Below, piece after piece: positions 25,032-33,189 of a stretch of 64,000 nucleotides of DNA. The stretch spans positions 57,083 through 121,082 of the forward strand of contig NZ_JAGGPP010000016.1 in the NCBI RefSeq assembly GCF_018613755.1, written 5' to 3'. The stretch is from Arthrobacter sp. ISL-72. Lineage in GTDB: Bacteria > Actinomycetota > Actinomycetes > Actinomycetales > Micrococcaceae. A model generated the notes under the pieces. That model had not been told where the DNA came from, searched no databases, and was given only the letters and a program-made list of their open reading frames with translations. Every line of letters starts with the position of its first letter. The stretch's first letter is position 1. The translations under genes and the position numbers were made by a program.

Positions 25032-26022
25032 GAACAAGGCGCGGCAGGAACCGCACGTAGGCCACCATGCCCAGCAGCTCCACGAGCGTCTGGGTGACCA
25101 CCACGAGTGCGGCCAGCGCCAGCGGTTCGGGAAGCGCCAGGGCCAGCGGGAGGACCACCAGCGAATTGCGGGTGGCGCCGCTGAACACCACGGCGAGGGT
25201 GGCCGGGGGATCCAGGCCGGCAGTTCTGGCGGCGAGGAGGCCCAGGGGTGCCATCACCAGCAGGAACGCGGCGTAGAGCGGCACCACCGCCAGCAGCGAT
25301 CCCAGTTCCTGGCGTACGCCCACGATCTGGGAACCCACCACTACCGCCAGTGTTGCCATCATCAGCGGAACCATCAGGGCCTGCATGGCTGCCATGACCC
25401 GCTGGCCCAGCCAAGGCTGGCCCAATGCGCCCCGCCGGGCAAGCCTTCCCCGCCGGGCAAGCCGCTGCGTCAGCGCGGCCAGGGCCAGCGGGACAACGAT
25501 GAGCCCCACCAGGGCCTGGACGAACGGTGCCGGGTCGATCGCGGACACCAGCCCCGGCCCCACGAACACCAACAAATAGAGGGGCAGCAGGAGCATCTGG
25601 GCGAGCATCAGCACCGGCGCCGCGGCGAGTAGCCTGTCGCTGGCACCGCCTGCCAGGCCGGTGAACACCATCACGTAGTCGATGCACGGCGTCAGGAGCA
25701 CCAGCAGCACACCCACCAGGAGGTCCCGGTCTTCGGTAATGAACCGGCTGAGCCCGAACACCACCAGCGGCACCACCGCGAAGTTGAGCACCAGCACCGT
25801 GGCCATGAACCGCACGTCGCGCGCAGCCTGCCCCAGCGACGCGAACGGGATTCCCAGGAACGTGGCGTAGAGCAGAAGGCCCAGAACAGGATTGATGGCG
25901 AGTTCCAGGGCGCCGGCCGTGCCGGGTGCCAGGAAGCCCGCGGCGCTACCGGCGATGATGGCGGCCAGATACAGGCCGATCTGGTGGCGTTCCATCCACG
26001 CCACGAACGTCCTGATCCTCAC
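25012..26022 (-). CDS. Bile acid:sodium symporter / arsenite (ACR3)-type permease
   Basis: A 336-residue protein with about ten hydrophobic segments; GTG at 26022 starts VRIRTFVAWMERHQIGLYLA. The sequence LLTPCIDYVMVFTGLAGG resembles the ACR3 helix with the conserved Cys that is essential for arsenite export, and SGATRNSLVVLPLALALP matches the second conserved motif of the BASS fold. Neighbouring metal-resistance genes make arsenite or another oxyanion plausible, but bile-acid-symporter relatives carry organic anions as well. It is convergent with the CDF gene. Confidence 0.78.
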   Translation of the reverse strand: MRIRTFVAWMERHQIGLYLAAIIAGSAAGFLAPGTAGALELAINPVLGLLLYATFLGIPFASLGQAARDVRFMATVLVLNFAVVPLVVFGLSRFITEDRDLLVGVLLVLLTPCIDYVMVFTGLAGGASDRLLAAAPVLMLAQMLLLPLYLLVFVGPGLVSAIDPAPFVQALVGLIVVPLALAALTQRLARRGRLARRGALGQPWLGQRVMAAMQALMVPLMMATLAVVVGSQIVGVRQELGSLLAVVPLYAAFLLVMAPLGLLAARTAGLDPPATLAVVFSGATRNSLVVLPLALALPEPLALAALVVVTQTLVELLGMVAYVRFLPRLVPSRTAV

Positions 26023-26217
26023 CGATCCATCGTAGGCGACCGCCCGCGCGGAGGCCGCGGAACGCAATACCCCATGACCGGACCGGGCTCAACAGCCCGC
26101 GCCGTTCATAACGCCGCTCTCTCCGGATGTGACGCAGGGTGTTGCGTACGTCACATTCTGCACATAGGCTGACTTGCGGTCGCAGCGTCGCGGCCATGCA
26201 TTGAATAGGGGAAACAC

Positions 26218-26562
26218 TTGAACGACAAACTCAGGGTTTTAGTTCGGCTCGATCTCGATTGTGGAGAAGCAGAAGTAGCAGCACAGGGTCATGTGACCGC
26301 CCAGAGCATCCAGGCTTTGTATGTGGTTGTGAAGAGGGCCAACCACCTGAAAGAAGGACTCCGCCTGGTGGTGGATGTCAGCCACGCACGTGTTGAACCG
26401 GCTGCAATGGAGCAGCTGCAGGCATGTTCGAAGTCCCACCACCTGCCGGCGTCGATTGACCCCCTCCAGTCGGAGTGCAACATCAGCGTCCTGGCTCCCG
26501 CCCATCCGGGTACGGAGGCAGGAGCCAAGGTGAAGCGCCGGGCCATGAGCCTGGCCGCCTAA
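26218..26562 (+). CDS. STAS-like small protein, 114 aa
   Basis: The gene starts at TTG 26218 behind AGGGGAAA. The product begins MNDKLRVLVRLDLDCGEAEV and has a VTAQSIQALYVVVKRANHL helix then LVVDVSHARVEP, an alternating strand-helix order that resembles STAS/anti-sigma antagonist domains. The usual phosphorylatable Ser motif is not evident. It stands alone, downstream of a divergent permease. I would not assign a pathway. Confidence 0.6.
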   Translation: MNDKLRVLVRLDLDCGEAEVAAQGHVTAQSIQALYVVVKRANHLKEGLRLVVDVSHARVEPAAMEQLQACSKSHHLPASIDPLQSECNISVLAPAHPGTEAGAKVKRRAMSLAA

Positions 26563-26714
26563 GCGCCACAAGCCGCTGCCCGCACCAGCGGACAGCGGCA
26601 TCCAATCACTGTCGTCCACCAAACGCCTCCGGGCGGAACTTAAACATGTTGCTCCACGAACCAGCTGTGTAGGCACCTAATCGCCTGCAGTTATCGTTCC
26701 GTGTTCCATCCTGG

Positions 26715-27851
26715 TCAGTTCCCGCCCTGAAAACCGTTCGCCGCCACGTAGTCCGCCAGCGTCCCGTTGGCGAGTGCTGCGGAGATGGCGCCTACCACCG
26801 CGGGATTCTGCAGGATGATCGACTGCCCGGTGGTGCTGAAGCTGAAGCCGGCGTCGGGCATCCGGAAGAAGATCGCATCCTCAGGCCCCACATCGCGGAG
26901 GCTGAAGCCCAGCCGCACCATGGCCTCCGGGCTAAGGGCAGGGTCCACCAGTGTGCGCGGCCGGACGGCGTTGACCACGTTCATCACCGTGGAGGGGTTG
27001 GTGAGTGTCCCGGTGCTCATGAACTTGCTGATCACGGCTTTAAGGAAGGCCTGCTGGTTGCGGACGCGCTGGTAGTCGCCGTCGATAAATGCGTAGCGCT
27101 CACGGACGAACTGCAGCGCCTCGGCACCGGAGATGTGGTTGACGCCGGGCGGGAAATAATGCCCGGAGTCAGTGTTGGACGTGAAGGGAACTGTGACATC
27201 CAGGTCCACCCCGCCCAGCGCGTCGGTGGCATCCCAGAACCCTTTGAAGTCCACCAGGACCGTGTGGTCGATGTGGGTGTTGAACAGGGTTTCCACCGTC
27301 CGCGTCATCAGCGGAACGCCGCCCAGTTCCAGTCCCGCATTGATCTTGCCCTGTCCGTAACCGGGGATGTCCACCCACGTGTCGCGCAGGATGGAGATGC
27401 CATAGATCTTCTGCCGGTCCGCCGGGATGTGGATCAGCATCAGCACGTCAGCGCGCTGGTCGGCCCGGCTTCCCGCGGCGGCCTGGGCTTCCTCGGCGCG
27501 GAAATCGCCGCGGCTGTCGCTGCCCATCAGCAGGACATTCAGCGCAACGGGCGGCGGTTCCGGCGCCGGCGGCGGAGCGGGTGCCGGGGCGGGTGCGGGG
27601 GTCGACGTCGACGGTGCCGCGGTGGCACCTTCCGCCGTCGCGGCTCCGCTGGCGGTGGGGGTGGGCGGTGCGCCGCCGCGTCCCACTTGCGAGAAGGCGT
27701 ACATGGTGCTGCCCAAAGCGATCGCCAGGACCAGGGCCAGGACCGCTTTGAGCCAGGTGGGCTGCTGGCGCAACCAGGCTGGAAGCCATGCGAAATTCCC
27801 CCACGGCGGCTTGTCTGCAGCCGCTCCTTTCGGTTCAGACTGGTTGTCCAT
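26715..27851 (-). CDS. LytR-CpsA-Psr (LCP) family glycopolymer transferase
   Basis: A 378-residue type II membrane protein. A short cytoplasmic N-terminus is followed by one membrane helix (LKAVLALVLAIALGSTMYAF, about 32-51), a Pro/Ala linker and the LCP domain. LLMGSDSRGDFR, RADVLMLIHIPADRQK, SILRDTWVDIPGYGQGKIN and ALQFVRERY contain the Asp and Arg residues that hold the polyprenyl pyrophosphate. LCP proteins attach wall polymers to peptidoglycan. A candidate substrate is the polymer encoded at 52-63.7 kb. It lies 52 nt downstream of the phosphatase gene, same strand. Confidence 0.9.
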   Translation of the reverse strand: MDNQSEPKGAAADKPPWGNFAWLPAWLRQQPTWLKAVLALVLAIALGSTMYAFSQVGRGGAPPTPTASGAATAEGATAAPSTSTPAPAPAPAPPPAPEPPPVALNVLLMGSDSRGDFRAEEAQAAAGSRADQRADVLMLIHIPADRQKIYGISILRDTWVDIPGYGQGKINAGLELGGVPLMTRTVETLFNTHIDHTVLVDFKGFWDATDALGGVDLDVTVPFTSNTDSGHYFPPGVNHISGAEALQFVRERYAFIDGDYQRVRNQQAFLKAVISKFMSTGTLTNPSTVMNVVNAVRPRTLVDPALSPEAMVRLGFSLRDVGPEDAIFFRMPDAGFSFSTTGQSIILQNPAVVGAISAALANGTLADYVAANGFQGGN

Positions 27852-27903
27852 ACACGAAAGGTACTCCTGCCGGCGCAAGAAAGAACGACGGCGGGCCCCG
27901 AAG

Positions 27904-28512
27904 TTATGAAGGCGTGTTGAGCCGGGAATACCGCAGGATAGTGAGGATCGCGGGGGCCAGTTCGTCTTCCATCTGGCGGTACACGTCGGCGCTCCGTTTG
28001 TACGGGTCGATCACTTCGTTGTCGGAGCTGTCCGCTGCCAGGGCGAGGTGGCGGACGGAGGCGAGGCGGGCCGGCAGGCCCCGCCACAGCGTGCCGGCGT
28101 CGTCCGCCTTGCCGTTCGATTCAACTGCGCTGTCACGTTTCTCAAGGGCCTCCAGCATCCGTGCGAACTCCCGGATGGTGAACGTGCGCTTGAGCAGCGA
28201 GGCGTCCAGCTGCAGCACTTCGCCGCGGTGCTGGGACGTCATGGTCAGCACGATGTCCGTGCCGCGGAGGATCTTCGGGTTCAGCTGCCGGGCGGCGAAA
28301 TCCTGGTCCGTGCCGCCGTACATGCGCACAATGTCCGCGGAGAGCGGCTGGATGGGGTGGCCCACCATGGCGCGGGTGCCGGCGCTGCGGACTTCGAAGC
28401 CGCCGGGCAGGACCTGGTCCAAGCCGGCCTGCAGCAGGCGTTCGGCCACGGGGGAGCGGCAGATGTTCCCCGTGCAGACTGTGAGGATCCGTACGGGCGT
28501 TGGCAATTCCAC
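27904..28512 (-). CDS. Low-molecular-weight protein tyrosine phosphatase
   Basis: From GTG at 28512 the product has 202 residues. The P-loop CTGNICRS is at residues 13-20 (nucleophile Cys13, Arg19) and the acid-base Asp is in the C-terminal DPYKRS. In Gram-positive capsule systems such phosphatases remove phosphate from BY-kinases; a Wzz/BY-kinase is encoded at 34.4 kb. It is upstream of the LCP gene and divergent from efeO. The open frame continues 54 codons upstream, but that part has no similarity to the family, so I use the internal GTG. Confidence 0.88.
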   Translation of the reverse strand: MELPTPVRILTVCTGNICRSPVAERLLQAGLDQVLPGGFEVRSAGTRAMVGHPIQPLSADIVRMYGGTDQDFAARQLNPKILRGTDIVLTMTSQHRGEVLQLDASLLKRTFTIREFARMLEALEKRDSAVESNGKADDAGTLWRGLPARLASVRHLALAADSSDNEVIDPYKRSADVYRQMEDELAPAILTILRYSRLNTPS

Positions 28513-28751
28513 GTTGAGGGGCTCTTTCCGGGTGGCTGTCAGATCGGGCTGATCCCTGACGTTCAAGTTAACACGAAGACGAGTGCGAGTTGGCCCAACG
28601 TCGGGGTGAGTCACCGGACGGCTCTCAGCTTTAGAAGCTATCTGCACTGGGGTTGGACGAGGGAGGCAACCCAAACCGGTGGAGTAATTTTCGTCCGGAA
28701 TTAGGACATGAATCTTTTCGCTAATCCGATTCTCCGTGTAGAGTCCGTTGC

Positions 28752-28768
28752 TTAGGTGAGCCTAAGGA
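28752..28768 (+). promoter_or_regulatory. DtxR/IdeR-type iron box upstream of efeO
   Basis: TTAGGTGAGCCTAAGGA closely resembles the actinobacterial DtxR/IdeR consensus TTAGGTTAGCCTAACCTAA. It lies 77 nt before the efeO start in the 333-nt gap shared with the divergent phosphatase gene, and predicts iron repression of efeO-efeB. Confidence 0.82.
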
Positions 28769-28845
28769 TTCCCCCAAGTGCCGGCCGCTCCCCATCTCCA
28801 CGTGACACCCCTTCGCACCCCCAATAACGCACCCAAGGAATCTAC

Positions 28846-30030
28846 ATGCCTGGTTTGACCCTGCCCAGAATCGGCAGAAACGCCGGTTCCCGTCTCGCCG
28901 TCGCGGCGGTCGCAGCCATCCTGACGCTGGCGTCCTGCACTGCTAACGCCAAAGCCCCCGGTGCCGCGGACGGACCCATCCAGGTGAGCAGCTCCGCCAC
29001 GGAATGCAAGGTGTCCACCGGAAGCAAGCCAAGCGGCAACCTGACGTTCGCCGTCAAGAACGATGGCATTGAAGTGACCGAGTTCTACTTGCTGGCCGAG
29101 GACGGCCTGCGCATCATCGGAGAAGTCGAGAACATCGGCCCCGGCATTGCTCGCAACCTGGTTGTCACGGCCGATGCCGGCAAGTACTTCACGGCCTGCA
29201 AGCCCGGCATGCAGGGCGACGGCATCCGCGCAGCTTTCGAAGTCACTGAATCCGGGACCAACCCGAGTGTGGATGCCGACCTCCAGAAGCTCCTGGACAC
29301 CGGATCCCGGCAGTACGTTTCCTACGTGAAGGACCAGACGGAGCAGTTGATCACGGGCACCAAGGCGTTCGCGGCGGCTTTCGAAGCCGGTGATGCCGCC
29401 AAGGCCAGGGAACTCTACGCCTCGACCCGCATGCACTGGGAAAGGATTGAACCAGTGGCGGAGTCCTTCGGGGACCTTGACCCGAAGCTGGATGCCCGCG
29501 AAGCCGACCTTGAGCCGGGCCAGGAGTGGACAGGCTGGCACCGCGCCGAAAAGGACCTGTTCCCGCCGGCCGGCTACACGGGCATGACTGACGCCGAGCG
29601 CAGCGCAATCGCCAAGCAGTTGGTTGCCAACACCGAAGATCTCGTGCAGCGTACCCGCACCGTGGAACTGACTCCTGACAAGCTAGGCAACGGCGCCAAG
29701 GAACTCCTTGACGAGGTGGCCACCGGCAAGGTCACGGGCGAAGAAGAAATCTGGTCCCACACCGATCTCTGGGACTTCCAGGCCAATGTAGACGGCGCCA
29801 GGATCGCCTACGAAAGCCTGAAGCCGGCACTCCTGCAGAAGGACTCCGAACTTGCCAAGTCCCTCGACGAGAAGTTCGCGGCCCTGCAGACCGAGCTGAA
29901 GAAGCATGCCAAAGGCGACGGCTTCGCCTACTACACCGAGCTCAGCCAGGACCAGGTCCAGCAGCTCGCGGCCTTGGTGGATTCCTTGGGCGAACCGCTG
30001 TCCAAGCTGACCTCGGCCGTCGTGCTGTGA
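28846..30030 (+). CDS. efeO: Iron uptake lipoprotein EfeO
   Basis: A 394-residue lipoprotein. The signal peptide ends in the lipobox LASC (Cys31). An N-terminal cupredoxin-like domain (about 45-130) precedes an M75 imelysin-type domain with MHWERIEPVAESFGDLD and GWHRAEKDLF. EfeO delivers iron to a permease in the EfeUOB system. The stop overlaps the efeB GTG. A DtxR-type box lies upstream. No EfeU permease gene is adjacent on either side, which is unusual. Confidence 0.93.
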   Translation: MPGLTLPRIGRNAGSRLAVAAVAAILTLASCTANAKAPGAADGPIQVSSSATECKVSTGSKPSGNLTFAVKNDGIEVTEFYLLAEDGLRIIGEVENIGPGIARNLVVTADAGKYFTACKPGMQGDGIRAAFEVTESGTNPSVDADLQKLLDTGSRQYVSYVKDQTEQLITGTKAFAAAFEAGDAAKARELYASTRMHWERIEPVAESFGDLDPKLDAREADLEPGQEWTGWHRAEKDLFPPAGYTGMTDAERSAIAKQLVANTEDLVQRTRTVELTPDKLGNGAKELLDEVATGKVTGEEEIWSHTDLWDFQANVDGARIAYESLKPALLQKDSELAKSLDEKFAALQTELKKHAKGDGFAYYTELSQDQVQQLAALVDSLGEPLSKLTSAVVL

Positions 30031-31388
30031 GCGGCTGCCCTTACGGCGGCAGCCACGAACTCCCCGCCGAAAACCCCGCCAATCCGCCGCAAGCCAATGC
30101 GGCCGGCGTCGACCGTCCGCGGCTGTCCCGCCGCGGGCTGTTCGGCCTTGCCGGAGTGGGCGGCGCGGGGGCGGTAGCGGGAATCGCCGCCGGCCTGCTC
30201 GGCCACGATGCTCTAGCGGCCGATGCAGCGCCGCCGGCATCCAGCGATACAGCGGTGCCGTTCTTCGGCGACCGGCAGTCCGGCATCATCACCCCTGCGC
30301 AGGACCGCCTCCACATGGCCGCCTTCGACGTCACCACCGACAACCGCGAAGCGCTCATTCAACTGCTCAAGGACTGGACGGCTGCGGCGGCAGCCATGAC
30401 GGCGGGCCGCACCACAGGCGATACCGGCGCCGTCGACGGCCCCTATGACGCACCTCCGGAAGACACAGGCGAGGCACTTGACCTCGACGCCGGTCGCCTC
30501 ACCCTGACGTTCGGCTTCGGGGCCACACTGTTCGAAAAGGATGGAAAGGCCCGTTTTGGCCTTCAGGACCGGCGGCCGGACGCGCTGATCGACCTGCCCC
30601 ACTTCCCCGGTGACGCTCTGGAAGCTGGACGCTCAGGCGGCGACATCGTCGTGCAGGCCTGCGCCGACGATCCCCAAGTGGCCGTGCACGCCATCCGCAA
30701 CCTGGCACGCATCGCCTTCGGCAAAGCCCGCGTCCGATGGTCCCAGCTAGGATTCGGCCGCACGTCCTCGACGTCCCGTGCCCAGCAGACACCGCGCAAC
30801 CTCTTTGGATTCAAGGACGGCACCAACAACCTCAAGGCCGAGGACACCGCCCTCCTCAATGACCACGTCTGGGTCGGCTCCGGATCCGGTCCGGGCGAGG
30901 CTTGGATGTCGGGCGGCAGCTACCTGGTGGCGCGGCGCATACGTATGCACATCGAGATCTGGGACCGCACATCGCTCGGGGAGCAGGAAGGCCTGATCGG
31001 GCGTACCAAGGGCGAAGGGGCGCCATTGTCCGGCGGCAGCGAATTTACGGTCCCGAACTTCGCTATCCAGGGCAAGGACGGCGAACCACTGATAGGGATG
31101 GACTCACACCTGCGGCTAGCCCATGCCGACCACAACGACGGCGTGCGGATGCTCCGCCGCGGCTACAACTACACCGACGGTTCGGACGGACTCGGACACC
31201 TGGACGCCGGACTGTTCTTCATCGCCTACGTCAAAGACCCCCGGACCCACTACGTACCCATGCAAATGTCCATGGCCAAAGAAGACGTCCTGGCTCTGGA
31301 GTACCTCAAACACACCGGGTCGGGCCTGTTCGCGGTGCCGCCTGGCATCAAGCAAGGCGGCTACATCGGCGAAGGACTCTTCGCATGA
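30027..31388 (+). CDS. efeB: Deferrochelatase/Dyp-type peroxidase EfeB
   Basis: A 453-residue haem peroxidase exported by the Tat pathway: LSRRGLFGLAG is followed by a hydrophobic stretch to about residue 66. The Dyp motif is visible as NLFGFKDGTNN (about 253-263), and the C-terminal half has RRGYNYTDGSDGLGHLDAGL and FIAYVKDPRTHYVPMQM. It oxidises ferrous iron or releases iron from haem in cooperation with EfeO. GTG at 30027 overlaps the efeO stop and the next gene's ATG overlaps its own stop. Confidence 0.93.
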   Translation: MSGCPYGGSHELPAENPANPPQANAAGVDRPRLSRRGLFGLAGVGGAGAVAGIAAGLLGHDALAADAAPPASSDTAVPFFGDRQSGIITPAQDRLHMAAFDVTTDNREALIQLLKDWTAAAAAMTAGRTTGDTGAVDGPYDAPPEDTGEALDLDAGRLTLTFGFGATLFEKDGKARFGLQDRRPDALIDLPHFPGDALEAGRSGGDIVVQACADDPQVAVHAIRNLARIAFGKARVRWSQLGFGRTSSTSRAQQTPRNLFGFKDGTNNLKAEDTALLNDHVWVGSGSGPGEAWMSGGSYLVARRIRMHIEIWDRTSLGEQEGLIGRTKGEGAPLSGGSEFTVPNFAIQGKDGEPLIGMDSHLRLAHADHNDGVRMLRRGYNYTDGSDGLGHLDAGLFFIAYVKDPRTHYVPMQMSMAKEDVLALEYLKHTGSGLFAVPPGIKQGGYIGEGLFA

Positions 31389-32038
31389 GCCGGGCCGTCG
31401 TCGATCCCGGCGGCGGCACGGGCAGCACAGGGCTGACAAGGCCTGCGACGGCTGACCCGCAGCCCCACGGCGATGGGACGCCGGAGGCGCCGAGGCCAGG
31501 ACGCGGAAGGTACGTCGCGCTGGCGGCCCTTTGCCTGCTTGGCTGGGCAGGTTCCCTGGCCGTGGGCATGAGCGTGGACTACGGCGTAGATATGCACCGC
31601 GTGGGACTCGCCTGCCATATCCTGGCCCTGGTCCTGTCCTTCGGGGCCATTCTGGTCGTCGACTGGGTGGGTTTCCTCTGGCTTCTGGGCAAACGCGACC
31701 TACATGACACGCGCCGACTCGAAACCGCCGCCCAGCCCCTCATCTGGGGTGGCCTTGCCGTCCTCCTGATCTCCGGCGCTCTGATCAAACCGGATGTCAG
31801 CAATCCGCTCACCCAGATCAAGCTGCTCTGCGTGCTGCTCCTCATGCTCAATGGCATCGCCCTTGCCCCCACCATGAAGCGCCTCCATGCCCTGCCCGCC
31901 GGCACACACTTCACCGCTGTCGCCAAGAGCCTGAGGCGCCGGCTCCTGATCGCCCTCTGCATCTCCCAAGGCTGCTGGTGGACCAGCATCCTCGTCGGCC
32001 TGCTCAACAGCACACTGCGCCGCTGGGCAGGCGACTAG
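31385..32038 (+). CDS. Multi-pass membrane protein coupled to efeOB
   Basis: A 217-residue protein with a Pro/Gly-rich N-terminus (about 45 residues) and about five hydrophobic segments (LAALCLLGWAGSLAVGM; ILALVLSFGAILVVDWVGFL; WGGLAVLLISGALI; IKLLCVLLLMLNGIALA; and a last one before SILVGLL). The fold looks like CopD/DUF2214-type membrane proteins. It starts inside the efeB stop (ATGA) and so is part of the efe operon. There is no REXXE motif, so it is not a standard EfeU permease. A role in electron or metal transfer with EfeB is possible but unproven. Confidence 0.75.
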   Translation: MSRAVVDPGGGTGSTGLTRPATADPQPHGDGTPEAPRPGRGRYVALAALCLLGWAGSLAVGMSVDYGVDMHRVGLACHILALVLSFGAILVVDWVGFLWLLGKRDLHDTRRLETAAQPLIWGGLAVLLISGALIKPDVSNPLTQIKLLCVLLLMLNGIALAPTMKRLHALPAGTHFTAVAKSLRRRLLIALCISQGCWWTSILVGLLNSTLRRWAGD

Positions 32039-32215
32039 CAGCACCGTGGAGGACAACAACGTCTGCGAGGTCGCACGCGCTCACAGCCTGGGCTGGACGG
32101 GTCAGACTAATTGCGACTTCGGAAACTGACAACTGCATGCGAAGCAAACCTTGAGCGAATCTTGCAAAACGGTTGCAGGAACCTTAAGTGTCGTTGTGGA
32201 GAGTAGGCGGAGCCG

Positions 32216-32872
32216 GTGCAGAACCGGCCACAGAACACGTCCGGCCCGGAAGGTCCGGCACAGCCGAAATCCAAGGGGGCGCAATTGTCCGAGGTTATGA
32301 ACGCAGAGGTCACGAACAGCGAAGAGGGCGGTTTCAGCCGCCGCAGGGTTGTTAAGGGAGTGGCCTGGTCGGTGCCCGTAATCGTCACAGCCATCGCGGC
32401 GCCTGCCGCGGCGGCATCGGGTATCAGCGCGACTGCCACGGTTGTAGGCGCCGGCTCAGCGGTGGCCTTTGTCTCCTCCGGAGGTACCGGTGCCGGAACA
32501 AACCGCACCGGCACAGGTCCCACGGCGTTCCAGATCCATAACGCCGGGAGTGCCATTACCGGCACCATCACCGGCACCGTCAGCATTACTCCGGTGGGCA
32601 CGGTGCTGGCCGGAATCGGCATCCAGTCGGTTGCGCCGGCGGCGCTGGCGTCGTCGTCGTACACCGCAAGCCATGCTTACAGCGCGACTTTCACCTATAC
32701 CGCAGGGATTGCCGCCGGCCAGGCGCTGAACTTCCCGATCCAGTTCCAATACGAAGCCGTGAACCCGGCACCCAAGAAGGGCACCGGGTATTCCTTCTCG
32801 CTGACCATTACCCTGACGCTGCCTGACGCCACCACCCGCTCGCTGGCCGCCAACCCGACAATCACCTTCTAG
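32216..32872 (+). CDS. Tat-exported small protein heading the PqqD/HprK operon
   Basis: GTG at 32216 (GGCGGAG upstream) gives 218 residues; ATG at 32297 is an alternative start. A twin-arginine signal is clear: FSRRRVVKGVAWSVPVIV followed by AAPAAAAS at about residues 40-68. The mature part of about 150 residues is Thr/Gly/Ala/Ser-rich, with alternating hydrophobic and polar residues of a beta-sandwich type, and has no Cys. I recognise no family. It ends 2 nt before the PqqD-like gene, so it is tightly coupled to that system and may be the protein it handles. Confidence 0.7.
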   Translation: MQNRPQNTSGPEGPAQPKSKGAQLSEVMNAEVTNSEEGGFSRRRVVKGVAWSVPVIVTAIAAPAAAASGISATATVVGAGSAVAFVSSGGTGAGTNRTGTGPTAFQIHNAGSAITGTITGTVSITPVGTVLAGIGIQSVAPAALASSSYTASHAYSATFTYTAGIAAGQALNFPIQFQYEAVNPAPKKGTGYSFSLTITLTLPDATTRSLAANPTITF

Positions 32873-32874
32873 CC

Positions 32875-33156
32875 ATGGTCTGGAAACGTGGCGGTCTTGT
32901 GGCAGAAGTACGGACAGAATCGGCGGGCAGGGTGGCGCTGCTTCACCTGGATGCGACCCAGCCTGTGGTCCTGGACGGGACAGCCGCAGCCATCTGGGAG
33001 CTGATTGACGGGCGCCGCGACCAGTCGGACGTCATCGCCGAACTGGAAGCGACCTTCGAGGACGCCGCCGGGCAGCTGGCGCACCAGGTGGACGGCTTCC
33101 TCGCAGGCCTTGAAGCGCAACATCTGATCGAAGCGTCGGGTAGCTCCGAGCAATAA
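32875..33156 (+). CDS. PqqD-family (RRE-type) peptide-binding protein, 93 aa
   Basis: The protein has the PqqD pattern: a beta-hairpin (RVALLHLDATQPVVLDGTAA), the W in AAIWELIDGRRDQSDVIAEL, then a C-terminal helix pair ending LEAQHLIEAS. PqqD-like domains bind leader peptides in RiPP biosynthesis and occur beside HprK-like kinases in the HPr-rel-A type systems known from proteobacterial polysaccharide loci. The next gene encodes such a kinase with its own PqqD-like end. Confidence 0.85.
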   Translation: MVWKRGGLVAEVRTESAGRVALLHLDATQPVVLDGTAAAIWELIDGRRDQSDVIAELEATFEDAAGQLAHQVDGFLAGLEAQHLIEASGSSEQ

Positions 33157-33189
33157 GCAGCACTAACCGGCATCGACTAGGGGGAAGTC

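Noticed and set aside
27135..27920. 261-codon Gly/Arg-rich plus-strand frame opposite the LCP gene
   Set aside because: It is a shadow of the real minus-strand gene, which shows LCP motifs.
31385..32038. EfeU permease
   Set aside because: REXXE motifs and the seven-helix pattern are missing; only about five hydrophobic segments are present.
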